From Brevundimonas sp. Leaf363 (GTDB lineage: Bacteria > Pseudomonadota > Alphaproteobacteria > Caulobacterales > Caulobacteraceae): a stretch of DNA of 64,000 nt. The translations under genes were made by a program, and so were the position numbers. Position 1 is the stretch's first letter. The number at the start of each line of letters is the position of its first letter. The DNA lies in NCBI RefSeq assembly GCF_001424025.1, contig NZ_LMPZ01000001.1:1074-65073 (forward strand). Reading direction: 5' to 3'. Shown here piece by piece: positions 16,747-27,943 of the stretch. The notes under the pieces are model-generated. The model was not told the origin of the DNA and did not search any database. It worked only from the letters and a program-made list of their open reading frames with translations.

Positions 16747-17607
16747 TCAGTCGGCCGCCAGCACGGCCTCCAGTCCCTCGCGCCAGGACGGATAGGCCGG
16801 ACGCCAGCCCAGTTCGGCCTTGGCCCGGGCGTTTGAGACGCGTTTGTTGTCCAGATAAAAGCGCCGCATGGCGTCACTGATCGACGGATCGTTCAGATCG
16901 ACCTGAGGCGGCAGGGGCAGGCCCAGACGGGCCGCCGCATGGCGGATCACCGTTTCGGCCGGCGACGGCGCATCGTCGGTCACATTGTAGATCCCGCCCG
17001 GCCGGGGCCGGCGCATCGAAGCCATCAGCAGGCGCGCGGCGTCATCGACGTGGATGCGGTTGAAGACCTGGCCCGGCTGGATCGTCAGGCGCGCCCGGCC
17101 GTCGCGCAGCCGGTCCGCGACCGACCGGCCGGGTCCGTATATGGCCGAAAGGCGGAACAGCTGGACGGTCAGGCCCATGCCCCGCCCGATGTCGAGCCAG
17201 CCGGTCTCGGCCTTGACCCTTCGCGCGCCCTCGACCGTCGCGGCGTTCAGGGCATCGTCCTCGAACGCCCAGCCGCCGTTGCGGTCGCCGTAGACGGCGG
17301 TGGAGGAGACATAGCCGATCCAATCGGGCCAGGCGCCGGCGCGCGACAAGGCAGGGATGACGGCGCGCAGACCGGGGCAGCCCTGGGCGTCCGGCTGGAC
17401 GGTGATCAGGACCGCGGGCGCATTGCGGGTGGCCGAGGCCATCTGCGCCTCATCGGCCGGATCGATGGCGACGAAGCCTTGCGCCTGCAGCGCGGCGCGG
17501 CCCTCGGGCGAGCGGCTGGTCGCGGCCACGTTCATGCCGGCGTCCCGCGCCATCCGCCCCACGGCCTGGCCTAGATAGCCGCCGCCGAAGATCAGCAAGC
17601 CGGTCAC
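16747..17607 (-). CDS. NAD(P)-dependent epimerase-like extended SDR
   Basis: Seen: 286 residues; nucleotide-binding loop FGGGYLGQAVGR near 8-18, a YVSSTAVYGDR segment, then RLSAIYGPGRSV and FNRIHVDDAARLL, a pattern of the YeeZ-like atypical extended SDRs. The usual YxxxK catalytic pair is not evident (RVKAETGW occupies the region), so it may be a binding or regulatory SDR or use another mechanism. It overlaps the SqdB-like gene by four bases and likely shares its transcript. Substrate unknown. Confidence 0.7.
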   Translation of the reverse strand: MTGLLIFGGGYLGQAVGRMARDAGMNVAATSRSPEGRAALQAQGFVAIDPADEAQMASATRNAPAVLITVQPDAQGCPGLRAVIPALSRAGAWPDWIGYVSSTAVYGDRNGGWAFEDDALNAATVEGARRVKAETGWLDIGRGMGLTVQLFRLSAIYGPGRSVADRLRDGRARLTIQPGQVFNRIHVDDAARLLMASMRRPRPGGIYNVTDDAPSPAETVIRHAAARLGLPLPPQVDLNDPSISDAMRRFYLDNKRVSNARAKAELGWRPAYPSWREGLEAVLAAD

Positions 17608-18824
17608 GCGACGCTCAAGGTCTCCGAGGACCGCGCCGCCTCGGCGTCGAGGGCCTCCGCCCGCCGGGCGTTCCAGGCGGATACGCAGGGCACCTTCGAA
17701 AGGTCGGCCCGGTCGGCATAGCGGCGCGCCACTTCGGTCACGTCCTGCATCAGGCCCTCGGCCAGGGTGATCGGCTTCAACCCCAGCTTCAGGAACTGGT
17801 CGTTGGCGACCACCAGCTCGTTCTCGTCCGCCTCATGGCGCGGATTGGCGACATGTTCGACGCGCGCGCCGGTCATGTCGGCGACCAGCCGGGCCAGGTC
17901 GCGGACCCGGCGGCTCTCGGTCATCTGGTTCAGGATCTTGACCCGCTCGCCCCGCCCCGGCGGGTTCTTCAGCGCCAGCTCGATGCAGCGCACCGTGTCC
18001 TGGATGTGGATGAAGGCCCGCGTCTGCCCGCCCGGCCCGTGCACCGTCAGCGGATAACCGACCGCCGCCTGCATCAGGAACCGGTTCAGCACCGTGCCGT
18101 AGTCGCCGTCATAGTCAAAGCGGTTGATCAGTCGCTCGTCCTTCCGGGTCTCCTCGGTCTGGGCGCCCCAGACGATGCCCTGGTGCAGGTCGGTGATCCG
18201 CAGCCCGTCGTTCTTGGCGTAGAACTGGAACAGCAGCGCATCCTGCGTCTTGGTCATGTGATAGATCGACCCCGGATTGGCGGGGAACAGGATCTCCTGC
18301 TCGGCCGGGCCGTGATCGGTCTGGACCGTGACGGTCAGATAGCCCTCTGGGATCCGCAGGCCGGCGGTGCCGTAGCCGTAAACCCCCATGGTGCCCAGAT
18401 GCGCCAGATGGATGTCCTGGCCGCTCTCGACGATGGCCGCCAGCACATGGCTGGTGGCGTTGATGTTGTTGTCCACGGTGTAGAGCTTGTGCCGCGCCGA
18501 CTTCATCGAATAGGGCGCGGCGCGCTGCTCGGCGAAATGGATGATCGACGTCGGCCGGTAGGCCTCCAGCAGCGCCAGCAGGCCGTCGAAATCCTTGCCG
18601 ACGGTCAGCGGGGTGAAGCCGATCTCGCGGCCTGAGACCTCTTTCCAGGCGGCGATGCGGTCCTGGATGCTCTGAATCGGCGTCAGCGACTGGACCTGCA
18701 GCTCGTCGTCAATCTCGCGCCGGCTCAGGTTGTCGACGATGCGGACGTCCCAGCCACGGGCCGACAGATGCAGGGCCGTCGGCCAGCCGCAGAAACCATC
18801 CCCTCCCAGGATCAGCGCGCGCAT
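17604..18824 (-). CDS. sqdB: UDP-sulfoquinovose synthase-like NAD-dependent epimerase
   Basis: SqdB/SQD1 makes UDP-sulfoquinovose from UDP-glucose and sulfite, the head-group donor for sulfolipid. Seen: 406 residues, near the family length; GGDGFCGWPTALHLS at 7-21 (the FCGWPT loop is highly characteristic), HFAEQRAAPYSM, the threonine of LGTMGVYGYG and the catalytic pair YHMTK. NAD-binding and substrate residues therefore look intact. It lies next to galU, which makes UDP-glucose. No sulfolipid glycosyltransferase (SqdD/SqdX) is present in the window, so an acting sulfolipid pathway is inference; another NAD-dependent sugar epimerase is the alternative. Confidence 0.7.
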   Translation of the reverse strand: MRALILGGDGFCGWPTALHLSARGWDVRIVDNLSRREIDDELQVQSLTPIQSIQDRIAAWKEVSGREIGFTPLTVGKDFDGLLALLEAYRPTSIIHFAEQRAAPYSMKSARHKLYTVDNNINATSHVLAAIVESGQDIHLAHLGTMGVYGYGTAGLRIPEGYLTVTVQTDHGPAEQEILFPANPGSIYHMTKTQDALLFQFYAKNDGLRITDLHQGIVWGAQTEETRKDERLINRFDYDGDYGTVLNRFLMQAAVGYPLTVHGPGGQTRAFIHIQDTVRCIELALKNPPGRGERVKILNQMTESRRVRDLARLVADMTGARVEHVANPRHEADENELVVANDQFLKLGLKPITLAEGLMQDVTEVARRYADRADLSKVPCVSAWNARRAEALDAEAARSSETLSVA

Positions 18825-18902
18825 GCTTCCTCCGCTTGCGTCTATCGTTGACGCCTGAGTAGCGGATGGCGACGCGCGGGCAAAGCGGGGCGGTGTCGCA
18901 TC

Positions 18903-19036
18903 TCCCTCCCCTGCATGGGGAGGGACGGCGCAGCGCAGCGAAGCCCGGGTGGGGACGTTCAGAAACGCCGCGTGGATGCCCTTTCGGGCCCCACCCCGCC
19001 GCCTTCGGCGTCTTCCCTCCCCATGAAGGGGAGGGA
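18903..19036. repeat. Palindromic element, family R2, intergenic copy
   Basis: Starts with TCCCTCCCC (18903) and ends with GGGGAGGGA (19036), each arm being part of a small hairpin (CCCTCCCCTGCATGGGGAGGG; TTCCCTCCCC-atgaa-GGGGAGGGAA). Inner blocks CGGGTGGGG and CCCCACCCCG pair. It fills most of the 214-base gap between sqdB and galU, ending three bases from the galU stop, and probably ends or stabilises the galU message. Confidence 0.75.
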
Positions 19037-19038
19037 AG

Positions 19039-19917
19039 TTACAGCAGATCCTCGATCGCCGCCCGCGCCGCCGCGCCCAGCTTGGCGTGCTTCAGCGCAT
19101 AGGCGACATTGGCGCGCAGCAGGCCGACCGCGTCGCCGCAGTCATAGGTCGCGCCCTCATATTCCAGGGCGTGGAAGTCCCGCACCTTCATCAGCCGGGC
19201 CATGGCGTCGGTCAGCTGAATCTCGCCGCCCGCGCCGGTCGCCTGATCGGCCAAGAGGGGGAAGATATCGGGCGTCAGGATGTAGCGGCCCGAGATGAAG
19301 AGGTTCGACGGCTCGGTGCCCAGCGGCGGCTTCTCGACCATGCCGGTCATGCGGTTCAGCCGACCCTCGCGGCCGTCCAGCGCGACGATGCCGTATTTGT
19401 GGGTCTCGCCCTCGGGCGCCGGTTCGACCACGACGATGTTGCCGCCGGTCTTCTCGTGGGCGTCGATGGCCTGTTTCAGGGCCGGGGTGTCGGCCATCAT
19501 CAGCATGTCGGCCAGGATCACCGCGAACGGCTCGTCGCCGATTAGGTCGCGGGCGCAATAGACCGCGTGGCCCAGGCCCAGCGGCGCCATCTGGCGCACG
19601 AAGCTCATCTCGCCGGGCTTGGGCAGGTCGGCGACGACCAGCTCCAGGATCTCGTCCTTGCCCTTGGCCTTGAGGATGGCCTCCATCTCATAGGCGTGGT
19701 CGAAATAGTCCTCGACCGATGTCTGGCCGCGCCCGACCACGAAGATGAAGTGCTCGATCCCGGCGGCGCGCGCCTCTTCCACGATGTGCGACAGGATCGG
19801 CCGGTCGAACACGTTCAGCATGTTCTTGGGCGTTGTCTTGGCGGCCGGCAGCACGCGCGTCCCCAGACCCGCGACGGGCAGAACGGCTTTGCGGACGCGG
19901 CGAGACGTGTCGGTCAT
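19039..19917 (-). CDS. galU: UTP-glucose-1-phosphate uridylyltransferase
   Basis: Makes UDP-glucose from UTP and glucose-1-phosphate for envelope sugars and lipids. Seen: 292 residues; AVLPVAGLGTRVLPAAKTTPK (short form GLGTRVLPA near 17-25) with the nucleotide-binding Arg and Lys, FILADML-like substrate region (AVILADMLMM), VEKP (EKPPLGTEPSN) and ISGRYILTPDIF. Product would feed the SqdB-like enzyme next door. Confidence 0.93.
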   Translation of the reverse strand: MTDTSRRVRKAVLPVAGLGTRVLPAAKTTPKNMLNVFDRPILSHIVEEARAAGIEHFIFVVGRGQTSVEDYFDHAYEMEAILKAKGKDEILELVVADLPKPGEMSFVRQMAPLGLGHAVYCARDLIGDEPFAVILADMLMMADTPALKQAIDAHEKTGGNIVVVEPAPEGETHKYGIVALDGREGRLNRMTGMVEKPPLGTEPSNLFISGRYILTPDIFPLLADQATGAGGEIQLTDAMARLMKVRDFHALEYEGATYDCGDAVGLLRANVAYALKHAKLGAAARAAIEDLL

Positions 19918-20002
19918 GAAGGCTCCGATCAGGAAGGCGGCGGACCCTAGCGGAGGTCCGTGGCGACCGGAAGCGCCCCAACGGTGAAGGTTGTTCCGTC
20001 GG

Positions 20003-21823
<1,821 letters not shown>

Positions 21824-21982
21824 GGCCGCCTGCCTCTCGTCCTGATCGAAGATCGCCGCCGCGCTTTGCGCCGACGCGGCGATGGGGCTAATCAGCCCAC
21901 CGCGCCTCTAGGGGATGTTAAACCACGGGGCAGCTAAAAAGGGGTTTCGGAAGGTTTCCACCCCGTCACGAGGACAACGCCC

Positions 21983-23344
21983 TTGGCCAACGCCCCCACA
22001 AAGCGCCGCTATTTCGGCACCGACGGCATCCGGGGCAAGGCCAACACCCATCCGATGACGGCCGAGGTCGCCCTGCGGGTCGGCCTGGCGGCGGGCAAGC
22101 TGTTCATGTCGGGCGACGACCGTCGCCACATGGTGGTGATCGGCAAGGACACCCGCCTTTCGGGCTATATGATCGAGCCGGCGCTGGTGGCGGGCTTCTC
22201 GTCCGTCGGCATGGACGTGCGCACCTTCGGCCCCGTGCCGACGCCGGGCGTGGCGATGATGACCCGTTCGATGCGCGCCGATCTGGGCGTGATGATCTCG
22301 GCCTCGCACAACGACTACGCCGACAACGGCATCAAGCTGTTCGGCCCGGACGGCTACAAGCTGTCGGACGAGATCGAACTGAAGATCGAGGCGATGATGG
22401 ACGACGCCCTGGGGCAGGGGCTGGCGGCGTCGGACAAGCTGGGCCGGGTCAAGCGCATCGACGACGCCCAGGCCCGCTACATCGAGATCGCCAAGGCCGC
22501 CTTCCCCAAACGCCTCAGCCTCAAGGGCCTGCGCATCGCCATCGATTGCGCCAACGGCGCCGGCTACAAGGTCGCGCCGACCACGCTCTATGAGCTGGGC
22601 GCCGAGGTCTTCCCCGTCGGGGTCGAGCCGGACGGCCTGAACATCAACGCCAAGTGCGGCTCCACCCACCCCGACACCCTGGTCGAGGCGGTGAAGCGCT
22701 ACCGCGCCGATATCGGCATCGCGCTGGACGGCGACGCGGACCGCGTCATCATCTGCGACGAGAAGGGCCGCATCGTCGACGGCGACCAGATCATGGCCCT
22801 GGTCAGTCTGGACTGGGCCAAGCGCGGGCGGCTGAACGGCGGCGGTCTGGTCGCCACCGTCATGTCCAACCTGGGGCTGGAGCGGCTGATGACCTCGCAG
22901 GGCCTGACGCTGGAGCGGACGCAGGTCGGCGATCGCTATGTCATGGAGCGGATGCGCGAGGGCGGCTTCAACATCGGAGGCGAACAGTCCGGCCACATCA
23001 TCCTGCACGACCACGCCACCACCGGCGACGGCCTGATGAGCGCCCTGCAGGTGCTGGCCGTGCTGGTCGACAGCGGCCGGTCGATGAGCGAGCTGGCGCG
23101 TCAGTTCGATCCGGTGCCGCAGCTCTTGGAAAACGTCCGCTTCTCGGGCGGCGCGCCGCTGGACGACGCCGGGGTCAAGGCCGCCATCGCCGAGGGCGAG
23201 GGCCGGCTGAACGGCTCGGGCCGCCTGCTGGTGCGTCCGTCCGGCACCGAAAAGCTGATCCGCGTCATGGCCGAGGGCGACGATGCGGGTATGGTGCGCT
23301 CGGTCGTGTCCGACGTGGTCGCCGCCGTGCGCGCGGCCGGCTGA
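21983..23344 (+). CDS. glmM: Phosphoglucosamine mutase
   Basis: Interconverts glucosamine-6-phosphate and glucosamine-1-phosphate. Seen: 453 residues; [11 protein letters not shown] at 8-18, the phosphoserine loop [19 protein letters not shown] for Mg2+ binding, GEQSGHII and [12 protein letters not shown]. The only in-frame start that fits is TTG at 21983 with GAGGA about 10 bases upstream, an uncommon start codon. Paired divergently with glmS, so the two GlcN-1-P enzymes are likely expressed from a shared 159-base region. The product also feeds the PtmE-like enzyme at 4499-5548. Confidence 0.95.
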   Translation: MANAPTKRRYFGTDGIRGKANTHPMTAEVALRVGLAAGKLFMSGDDRRHMVVIGKDTRLSGYMIEPALVAGFSSVGMDVRTFGPVPTPGVAMMTRSMRADLGVMISASHNDYADNGIKLFGPDGYKLSDEIELKIEAMMDDALGQGLAASDKLGRVKRIDDAQARYIEIAKAAFPKRLSLKGLRIAIDCANGAGYKVAPTTLYELGAEVFPVGVEPDGLNINAKCGSTHPDTLVEAVKRYRADIGIALDGDADRVIICDEKGRIVDGDQIMALVSLDWAKRGRLNGGGLVATVMSNLGLERLMTSQGLTLERTQVGDRYVMERMREGGFNIGGEQSGHIILHDHATTGDGLMSALQVLAVLVDSGRSMSELARQFDPVPQLLENVRFSGGAPLDDAGVKAAIAEGEGRLNGSGRLLVRPSGTEKLIRVMAEGDDAGMVRSVVSDVVAAVRAAG

Positions 23345-23348
23345 GACC

Positions 23349-25454
23349 ATGACCCTGCTGCGGATCGGCCTGCTGGCCCTGCTGCTGGCCCTCTTCGGAC
23401 ATACCGCGCAGGCCGCTCCGCAGAAGACCGAGCGCATCGAGGCCGAACTGGTCCCGATGAGCGCCTGGGCCGCCCCCGGCTCCACCGCCATCGTCGCCGT
23501 GCGCCAGAAGATCGCGCCCGGCTGGCACACCTACTGGCGCAATCCGGGCGACAGCGGCGGCCCGACCAGTCTGAGCTGGACCCTGCCGAGCGGCGTCACC
23601 GCCGGCGACATCCTGTGGCCGACACCCGGCCGTCAGCGGCTGATGAGCCTGGTCAACTACGGCTACGAGGGCGAGGTCTTCCTGCCCGTCCCGATCCAGA
23701 TCCCCGCAACGGCGCGTCCCGGCCAGACCCTGCCCCTGACGGTCGAGGCCCTGTTTTTGGTGTGCAGCGACCAGCTGTGTGTGCCCGAGCCCCTGACCCT
23801 GACCGCCGAGATGCCTATCCGCGCCGGCGCCGCGCCCCTGAGCCGGCCCTACGGCCTCCGCATCGAACAGACGGTGGAGATCGCGCCCCGCCCCGCCGGG
23901 CTGGAGGCGCGCATGACGGCCCAGAACGGCCGCATCCTGCTCAGCGTCTCGGGCGCGGCCCTGACCGCCGCCAAACCGACCCAGGCCTGGTTCTACCCTT
24001 TCGACGCCGGCCGTATCGACCACGCCGCCGCCCAGTCCGGCACGGTCGGTCCCGACGGTCTGCGCCTGACCCTGACGCCCGCCGCTCGCCAGCGTGGGGA
24101 CGGACCTCTGGCCGGGATCGTCGCCACCGATGCCGGCGCCTGGGAGATTTCCGCCACGCCCGGCGCCCCCTTGCCCGGCACGGACGGCCGCGCGCTCCAG
24201 CCGCTAGACGGCGCACCGGCGGCGCCCGCCTCGACCGGCCTCGTCGCCCTGGCCCAGGCGGCTCTGTTCGCCTTCCTCGGCGGGCTGATCCTCAATCTGA
24301 TGCCCTGCGTCTTCCCCATCCTGGCGATGAAGGCGGCGGCGCTGGCCGCCTCGGCGGGGGACAGGGCGGCGGCGCGGCGCGACGGCCTGGCGTTCAGCGC
24401 GGGCGCGCTCGTCACCTTCCTGGCGCTGGCGGGCGTGCTAATCGCTCTACGCGCCGCAGGACAGGCGGTCGGCTGGGGCTTCCAGTTGCAGTCCCCGGCG
24501 GTGACGGCGGGCCTGTCCCTGCTGCTGCTGGCCTCGGCGCTCAACCTGTCGGGCGTCTTCCACGTCGGGCGCGGGCTTCAGGGCGTCGGCTCCGGCCCGC
24601 TGTCGCGCCTGCCCGGCGCCGCCGGCGCGGCCTTCACCGGCGTTCTGGCCGTCGTCGTCGCCTCGCCCTGCACCGCCCCTTTCATGGCCCCGGCCATGGG
24701 CGCGGCGCTGGTCATGGCCTGGCCTCTGGCGCTGCTGGTCTTCCTGTTCCTCGGCCTCGGTTTCGTCCTGCCCTATCTGGCGGTCAGCCTGTGGCCCGCC
24801 GCCCTGTCGCGCCTGCGCCCCGGTGCATGGATGGAGCGCCTCAAGGGCCTCCTCGCCTTCCCCCTCTATGGCGCGGCCCTGTGGCTGGCCTGGGTCTTCG
24901 CGCGGCAAGCGGGTGACGACGCCCTAGCCGCCCTGATGGCGTCGGGCCTGTTGCTGGCCCTGAGTTTGTGGCTGGCCGGCCGGGCCCAGGACGCCCGCGC
25001 GCGGGGTCGGCCCTATCTCTGGCACAGCCTCTTCGCCGCCCTGTCGCTGGTGCTGGCGGGCGCCGCCCTGATCCACGGCCTGAGGGCGCCTGGCCCCGCC
25101 GAGCCGTCCGCCCAGGCCGTCGAGGGCCGCGCCTGGTCGCCCGAGGCCGTGGCGTCCGCGCAAGCCGAAGGCCGCACCGTCCTGGTCAACTTCACCGCCG
25201 ACTGGTGCGTCACCTGCAAGATCAACGAAGGCGCGGCCCTGTCCTCGCCCGCCGTTCGCCGGGCGCTGGACGGCTCGAACGCCGTCTATCTGGTCGGAGA
25301 CTGGACCCGGCGCGACCCGGCCATCGCGGCGGAACTGTCCCGCCACGGCCGCTCGGGCGTGCCGCTCTATCTGGTTTACCGCCCCGGTCAGGCTCGGCCC
25401 GAGGTCCTGCCCCAGCTACTGACCGAAGGCGTTGTGTTGGAAGCCCTCAAGTAG
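23349..25454 (+). CDS. ScsB/DsbD-like thiol:disulfide reductant transporter
   Basis: Seen: 701 residues. A signal peptide (1-22) leads into a periplasmic DsbD-alpha-like domain (to about 290), then eight or so membrane segments carrying NLMPCVFP (about 315) and SPCTAPF (about 438), the cysteine pair that relays electrons across the membrane, and a C-terminal periplasmic thioredoxin domain with WCVTC at about 618. Such proteins take electrons from cytoplasmic thioredoxin and pass them to periplasmic partners (disulfide isomerases, methionine sulfoxide reductases or peroxidases). The NLMPCVFP form is typical of ScsB. ATG 23349 lies four bases after glmM. Confidence 0.85.
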   Translation: MTLLRIGLLALLLALFGHTAQAAPQKTERIEAELVPMSAWAAPGSTAIVAVRQKIAPGWHTYWRNPGDSGGPTSLSWTLPSGVTAGDILWPTPGRQRLMSLVNYGYEGEVFLPVPIQIPATARPGQTLPLTVEALFLVCSDQLCVPEPLTLTAEMPIRAGAAPLSRPYGLRIEQTVEIAPRPAGLEARMTAQNGRILLSVSGAALTAAKPTQAWFYPFDAGRIDHAAAQSGTVGPDGLRLTLTPAARQRGDGPLAGIVATDAGAWEISATPGAPLPGTDGRALQPLDGAPAAPASTGLVALAQAALFAFLGGLILNLMPCVFPILAMKAAALAASAGDRAAARRDGLAFSAGALVTFLALAGVLIALRAAGQAVGWGFQLQSPAVTAGLSLLLLASALNLSGVFHVGRGLQGVGSGPLSRLPGAAGAAFTGVLAVVVASPCTAPFMAPAMGAALVMAWPLALLVFLFLGLGFVLPYLAVSLWPAALSRLRPGAWMERLKGLLAFPLYGAALWLAWVFARQAGDDALAALMASGLLLALSLWLAGRAQDARARGRPYLWHSLFAALSLVLAGAALIHGLRAPGPAEPSAQAVEGRAWSPEAVASAQAEGRTVLVNFTADWCVTCKINEGAALSSPAVRRALDGSNAVYLVGDWTRRDPAIAAELSRHGRSGVPLYLVYRPGQARPEVLPQLLTEGVVLEALK

Positions 25455-25494
25455 CTTCTCTGGCGAAGCCGGAAACCAACCGCCTGGGTCAGGC

Positions 25495-25615
25495 GAAGGG
25501 GTTCATCACAATGAGCACAAAGGTTTCACAGAGGACACAACGAGGTCGAGCCAGGCACAACCCCGTCGTGCTCTTTGTGTCTCTCTTCGTTGTGCTCGTT
25601 GTGATGAACCCCTTC
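25495..25615. repeat. Long inverted repeat with 26-base near-exact arms
   Basis: Arms at 25495-25520 and 25590-25615 match as complements at 25 of 26 positions, with further weaker pairing inside. The arms contain GGGGTTCATCACAA and its complement. The base composition is clearly lower in GC than the surroundings. It fills the gap between the ScsB-like gene and the next gene on the other strand, and may serve as a terminator for both. Confidence 0.8.
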
Positions 25616-25640
25616 TTCTCGGCGACGCCAGAATAGGCGA

Positions 25641-26117
25641 TCAGGCCGCCGGCGCAGGCGGCGAGGTGATCACCTCGTCATTGTCGTTCAGCAGGTAGGA
25701 CAGGTCGTTCAGCGCGCCGCGACGCGCTTCGGCCGTCGGCGCCGCCTCCACCGCCTGCACCTTCAGCGTCATGTCTTCCGAGATGCCGCGCAGGATGCAC
25801 TTCAGGTCGCCGTCCGTGCCGCGCTCCTTGAGGATCAGATGCCCCTGCATGTCTCGTTCAGACAGGGCGTGGGCGTCGGTCTTGAAGGCGGCGAAGGTCG
25901 GGCCCGTGACGAAGCCGTCGGCGTCCGCCGCGCCCGAAACCATCCAGCCGTCCACGATGGCCTTCAGCGAGCGCGAACGGCTGACGATGTCGGAGAACAG
26001 CGGCTCCGAGGCCACCGAGACGGGGGCGCCGGCGACCGCCATCGGCTGGCTGGCGGCCAGGGCGACGCTGGGGTCTGTCAGCAAGAGGGAGGCGACGAGG
26101 GCGATGCCACAGGACAT
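25641..26117 (-). CDS. Exported protein of unknown function
   Basis: 158 residues starting MSCGIALVASLLLTDPSVALAA, a probable signal peptide cut near residue 23. The mature part is mainly alpha-helical by composition, with two cysteines (one in DLKCILRG) and a run SYLLNDNDEV near the end. I do not recognise a family. The start was set at ATG 26115-26117 because the signal peptide begins there. It is divergent from pgi, 87 bases away. Confidence 0.6.
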   Translation of the reverse strand: MSCGIALVASLLLTDPSVALAASQPMAVAGAPVSVASEPLFSDIVSRSRSLKAIVDGWMVSGAADADGFVTGPTFAAFKTDAHALSERDMQGHLILKERGTDGDLKCILRGISEDMTLKVQAVEAAPTAEARRGALNDLSYLLNDNDEVITSPPAPAA

Positions 26118-26204
26118 GGGCGCGCTTTCAAAATGAATCGGTGATTGCGCCAGCTTGCGCCTGACCCGTAAACGACCCGTTGACCACGAAGGGGACGACC
26201 TCAG

Positions 26205-27815
26205 ATGACCGACGCCGCGACCGAAGCCGCCTGGACCGCCCTCAAGGCCGCCGCCGACCCCGTGGCGCGCATCGTCGATCAGTTCGCGGCCGACCCCGAG
26301 CGCCTGTCGCGGATGTCGGTCGAGGCCGCCGGTCTTTATCTGGACCTGTCGAAGCAAAGCTGGACCCGCGCCGGCTTCGACGCCGCGCTGGCGCTGGCCC
26401 GCGTCCGTCAGGTCGAAGCGCGCCGCGCCCATCTGTTCGGCGGCGCGGCGGTGAACCTGACCGAGGGCCGCGCCGTCCTGCACCCCGCCCTGCGCGCCGC
26501 CCCCGGCGCCGACTATCACGCCCTGGGCGAGCCCGTGTCCGCCGAGGTCGATGCCGTGCGCGCCGACATGGCCGCCTATGCCGAAGCCGTCCGCTCGGGC
26601 GCCGAGACCGGCGGCACGGGCAAGGCCTTCAAGGCGCTGGTCCACGTCGGCATCGGCGGTTCGGACCTGGGGCCGCGCGTGGTCTGGGACGCCTTGCGTC
26701 CGCTCAGCCCCACCGTCGACCTGCGCTTCGTCGCCAACATCGACCCGCGCGACATGGCCGAGGCCCTGACCGGGCTGGACCCCGAGACCACCCTGGTCGT
26801 CGTCGTCTCCAAGACGTTCACCACCCAGGAAACCCTGGCCAACGCCGACGCCGCGAAGGCCTGGCTGGCCGCCGCCCTGACGCCCGAGCAGCTGCGCAAG
26901 CACTTCATCGGCGTCACCGCCGCGCCGGACAAGGCCGGAGCCTTCGGTTGCGGCCGCACCTTCGCCTTCCGCGACTGGGTCGGCGGTCGCTATTCGCTGT
27001 GGTCGGCGGTCAGCCTGTCGTGCGCCATCGGTCTGGGCTGGGACGCCTTCGAGGCCTTCCTGGGCGGCGCCCGCGCCATGGACCAGCATTTCGTCGACGC
27101 CCCGCTGGAGAAGAACGCGCCGGTCCTCCTGGCCCTCGCCCAGGTGTTCAACGTCGACGGCCTGGGCCGTCATGCCCGCACCGTCGCGCCCTACGCCCAC
27201 GCCCTGCGCCGTCTGCCCAGCTTCCTGCAGCAGCTGGAGATGGAATCGAACGGCAAGCGCGTGCACCGCGACGGTTCGCCGGTCAGCCACGGCACCTGCC
27301 CCGTCGTCTTCGGCGAGCCCGGCACCAACGGCCAGCACGCCTTCTTCCAGCAGATCCATCAAGGCCCCGAGACGGTCCCGGCCGAGTTCGTCATCGTGGC
27401 CAAGACACACGGCAACGAAACGGAATCGCCGCTGTGGGCCAACGCACTGGCCCAAGGCCAGGCCCTGATGCTGGGCAAGACAACAGAAGCTGCCCGCGCC
27501 GAGCTTTTGGCCTCGGGCTCGGGCGACGCCGAAGCGGACCGGCTGCAGACGCACAAGACCTTCCCCGGCAACCGCCCCTCGACCGCAATCGTCATGGATC
27601 GGCTGACGCCCGCGACCCTGGGCGCTCTGATCGCCCTATATGAGCACAAGACCTTCGTCGAGGGCGTGATCTGGGACGTGAACAGCTTCGATCAGTGGGG
27701 CGTAGAACTGGGCAAGGTGCTGGCCAAGGCCATCCTCAAGGACGTCGCCGCCGGCGGCCCCTCGGACGAACTGGACCCGTCCACGGCCGCGCTGATGACA
27801 CGCCTGCTGGGGTAA
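26205..27815 (+). CDS. pgi: Glucose-6-phosphate isomerase
   Basis: Interconverts glucose-6-phosphate and fructose-6-phosphate. Seen: 536 residues; HVGIGGSDLGPR, VVSKTFTTQETL, FAFRDWVGGRYSLWSAVSLS (signature; short form DWVGGRYS), the catalytic Glu region NGQHAFFQQIHQG and FDQWGVELGK near the end. ATG 26205 follows GGGGACGA. Supplies fructose-6-phosphate to GlmS. Confidence 0.96.
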   Translation: MTDAATEAAWTALKAAADPVARIVDQFAADPERLSRMSVEAAGLYLDLSKQSWTRAGFDAALALARVRQVEARRAHLFGGAAVNLTEGRAVLHPALRAAPGADYHALGEPVSAEVDAVRADMAAYAEAVRSGAETGGTGKAFKALVHVGIGGSDLGPRVVWDALRPLSPTVDLRFVANIDPRDMAEALTGLDPETTLVVVVSKTFTTQETLANADAAKAWLAAALTPEQLRKHFIGVTAAPDKAGAFGCGRTFAFRDWVGGRYSLWSAVSLSCAIGLGWDAFEAFLGGARAMDQHFVDAPLEKNAPVLLALAQVFNVDGLGRHARTVAPYAHALRRLPSFLQQLEMESNGKRVHRDGSPVSHGTCPVVFGEPGTNGQHAFFQQIHQGPETVPAEFVIVAKTHGNETESPLWANALAQGQALMLGKTTEAARAELLASGSGDAEADRLQTHKTFPGNRPSTAIVMDRLTPATLGALIALYEHKTFVEGVIWDVNSFDQWGVELGKVLAKAILKDVAAGGPSDELDPSTAALMTRLLG

Positions 27816-27841
27816 GAGGCGCGCCCTCTCGCCACCACAGC

Positions 27842-27872
27842 CGTCATCCTCGGCTCAAGTCCGAGGATGACG
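27842..27872. repeat. Palindromic repeat R4 downstream of pgi
   Basis: CGTCATCCTCGG (27842-27853), a 7-base loop and CCGAGGATGACG (27861-27872), exact complements. A near-identical copy lies at 50413-50443. Likely forms an RNA hairpin at the pgi 3' end. Confidence 0.8.
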
Positions 27873-27894
27873 AGGCAGTCGGTATCGACACAGC

Positions 27895-27922
27895 AAAAGG
27901 GCGCCCCTTTCGGAGCGCCCTT
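27895..27922 (-). terminator. Rho-independent terminator of the glycine-zipper gene
   Basis: On the minus strand AAGGGCGC pairs exactly with GCGCCCTT around a 10-base loop and is followed by TTTT (27895-27898). It lies 22 bases past the stop of the gene at 27944. Confidence 0.7.
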
Positions 27923-27943
27923 CGATCTCAGACTTTCCGCTCC

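Noticed and set aside
16747..19917. A complete sulfolipid or capsule gene cluster
   Set aside because: Only a SqdB-like gene and galU fit; no glycosyltransferase or export gene lies in the region.
21824..21982. glmS ribozyme or riboswitch between glmS and glmM
   Set aside because: No recognisable ribozyme core or paired structure; such elements are mainly found in Firmicutes.
21908..23530. Antisense frame over glmM
   Set aside because: glmM motifs on the plus strand are complete; the antisense frame is a GC-skew shadow.
25495..25615. A small gene inside the 25.5 kb inverted repeat
   Set aside because: Possible frames are short, lack a ribosome-binding site and simply follow the repeat symmetry.
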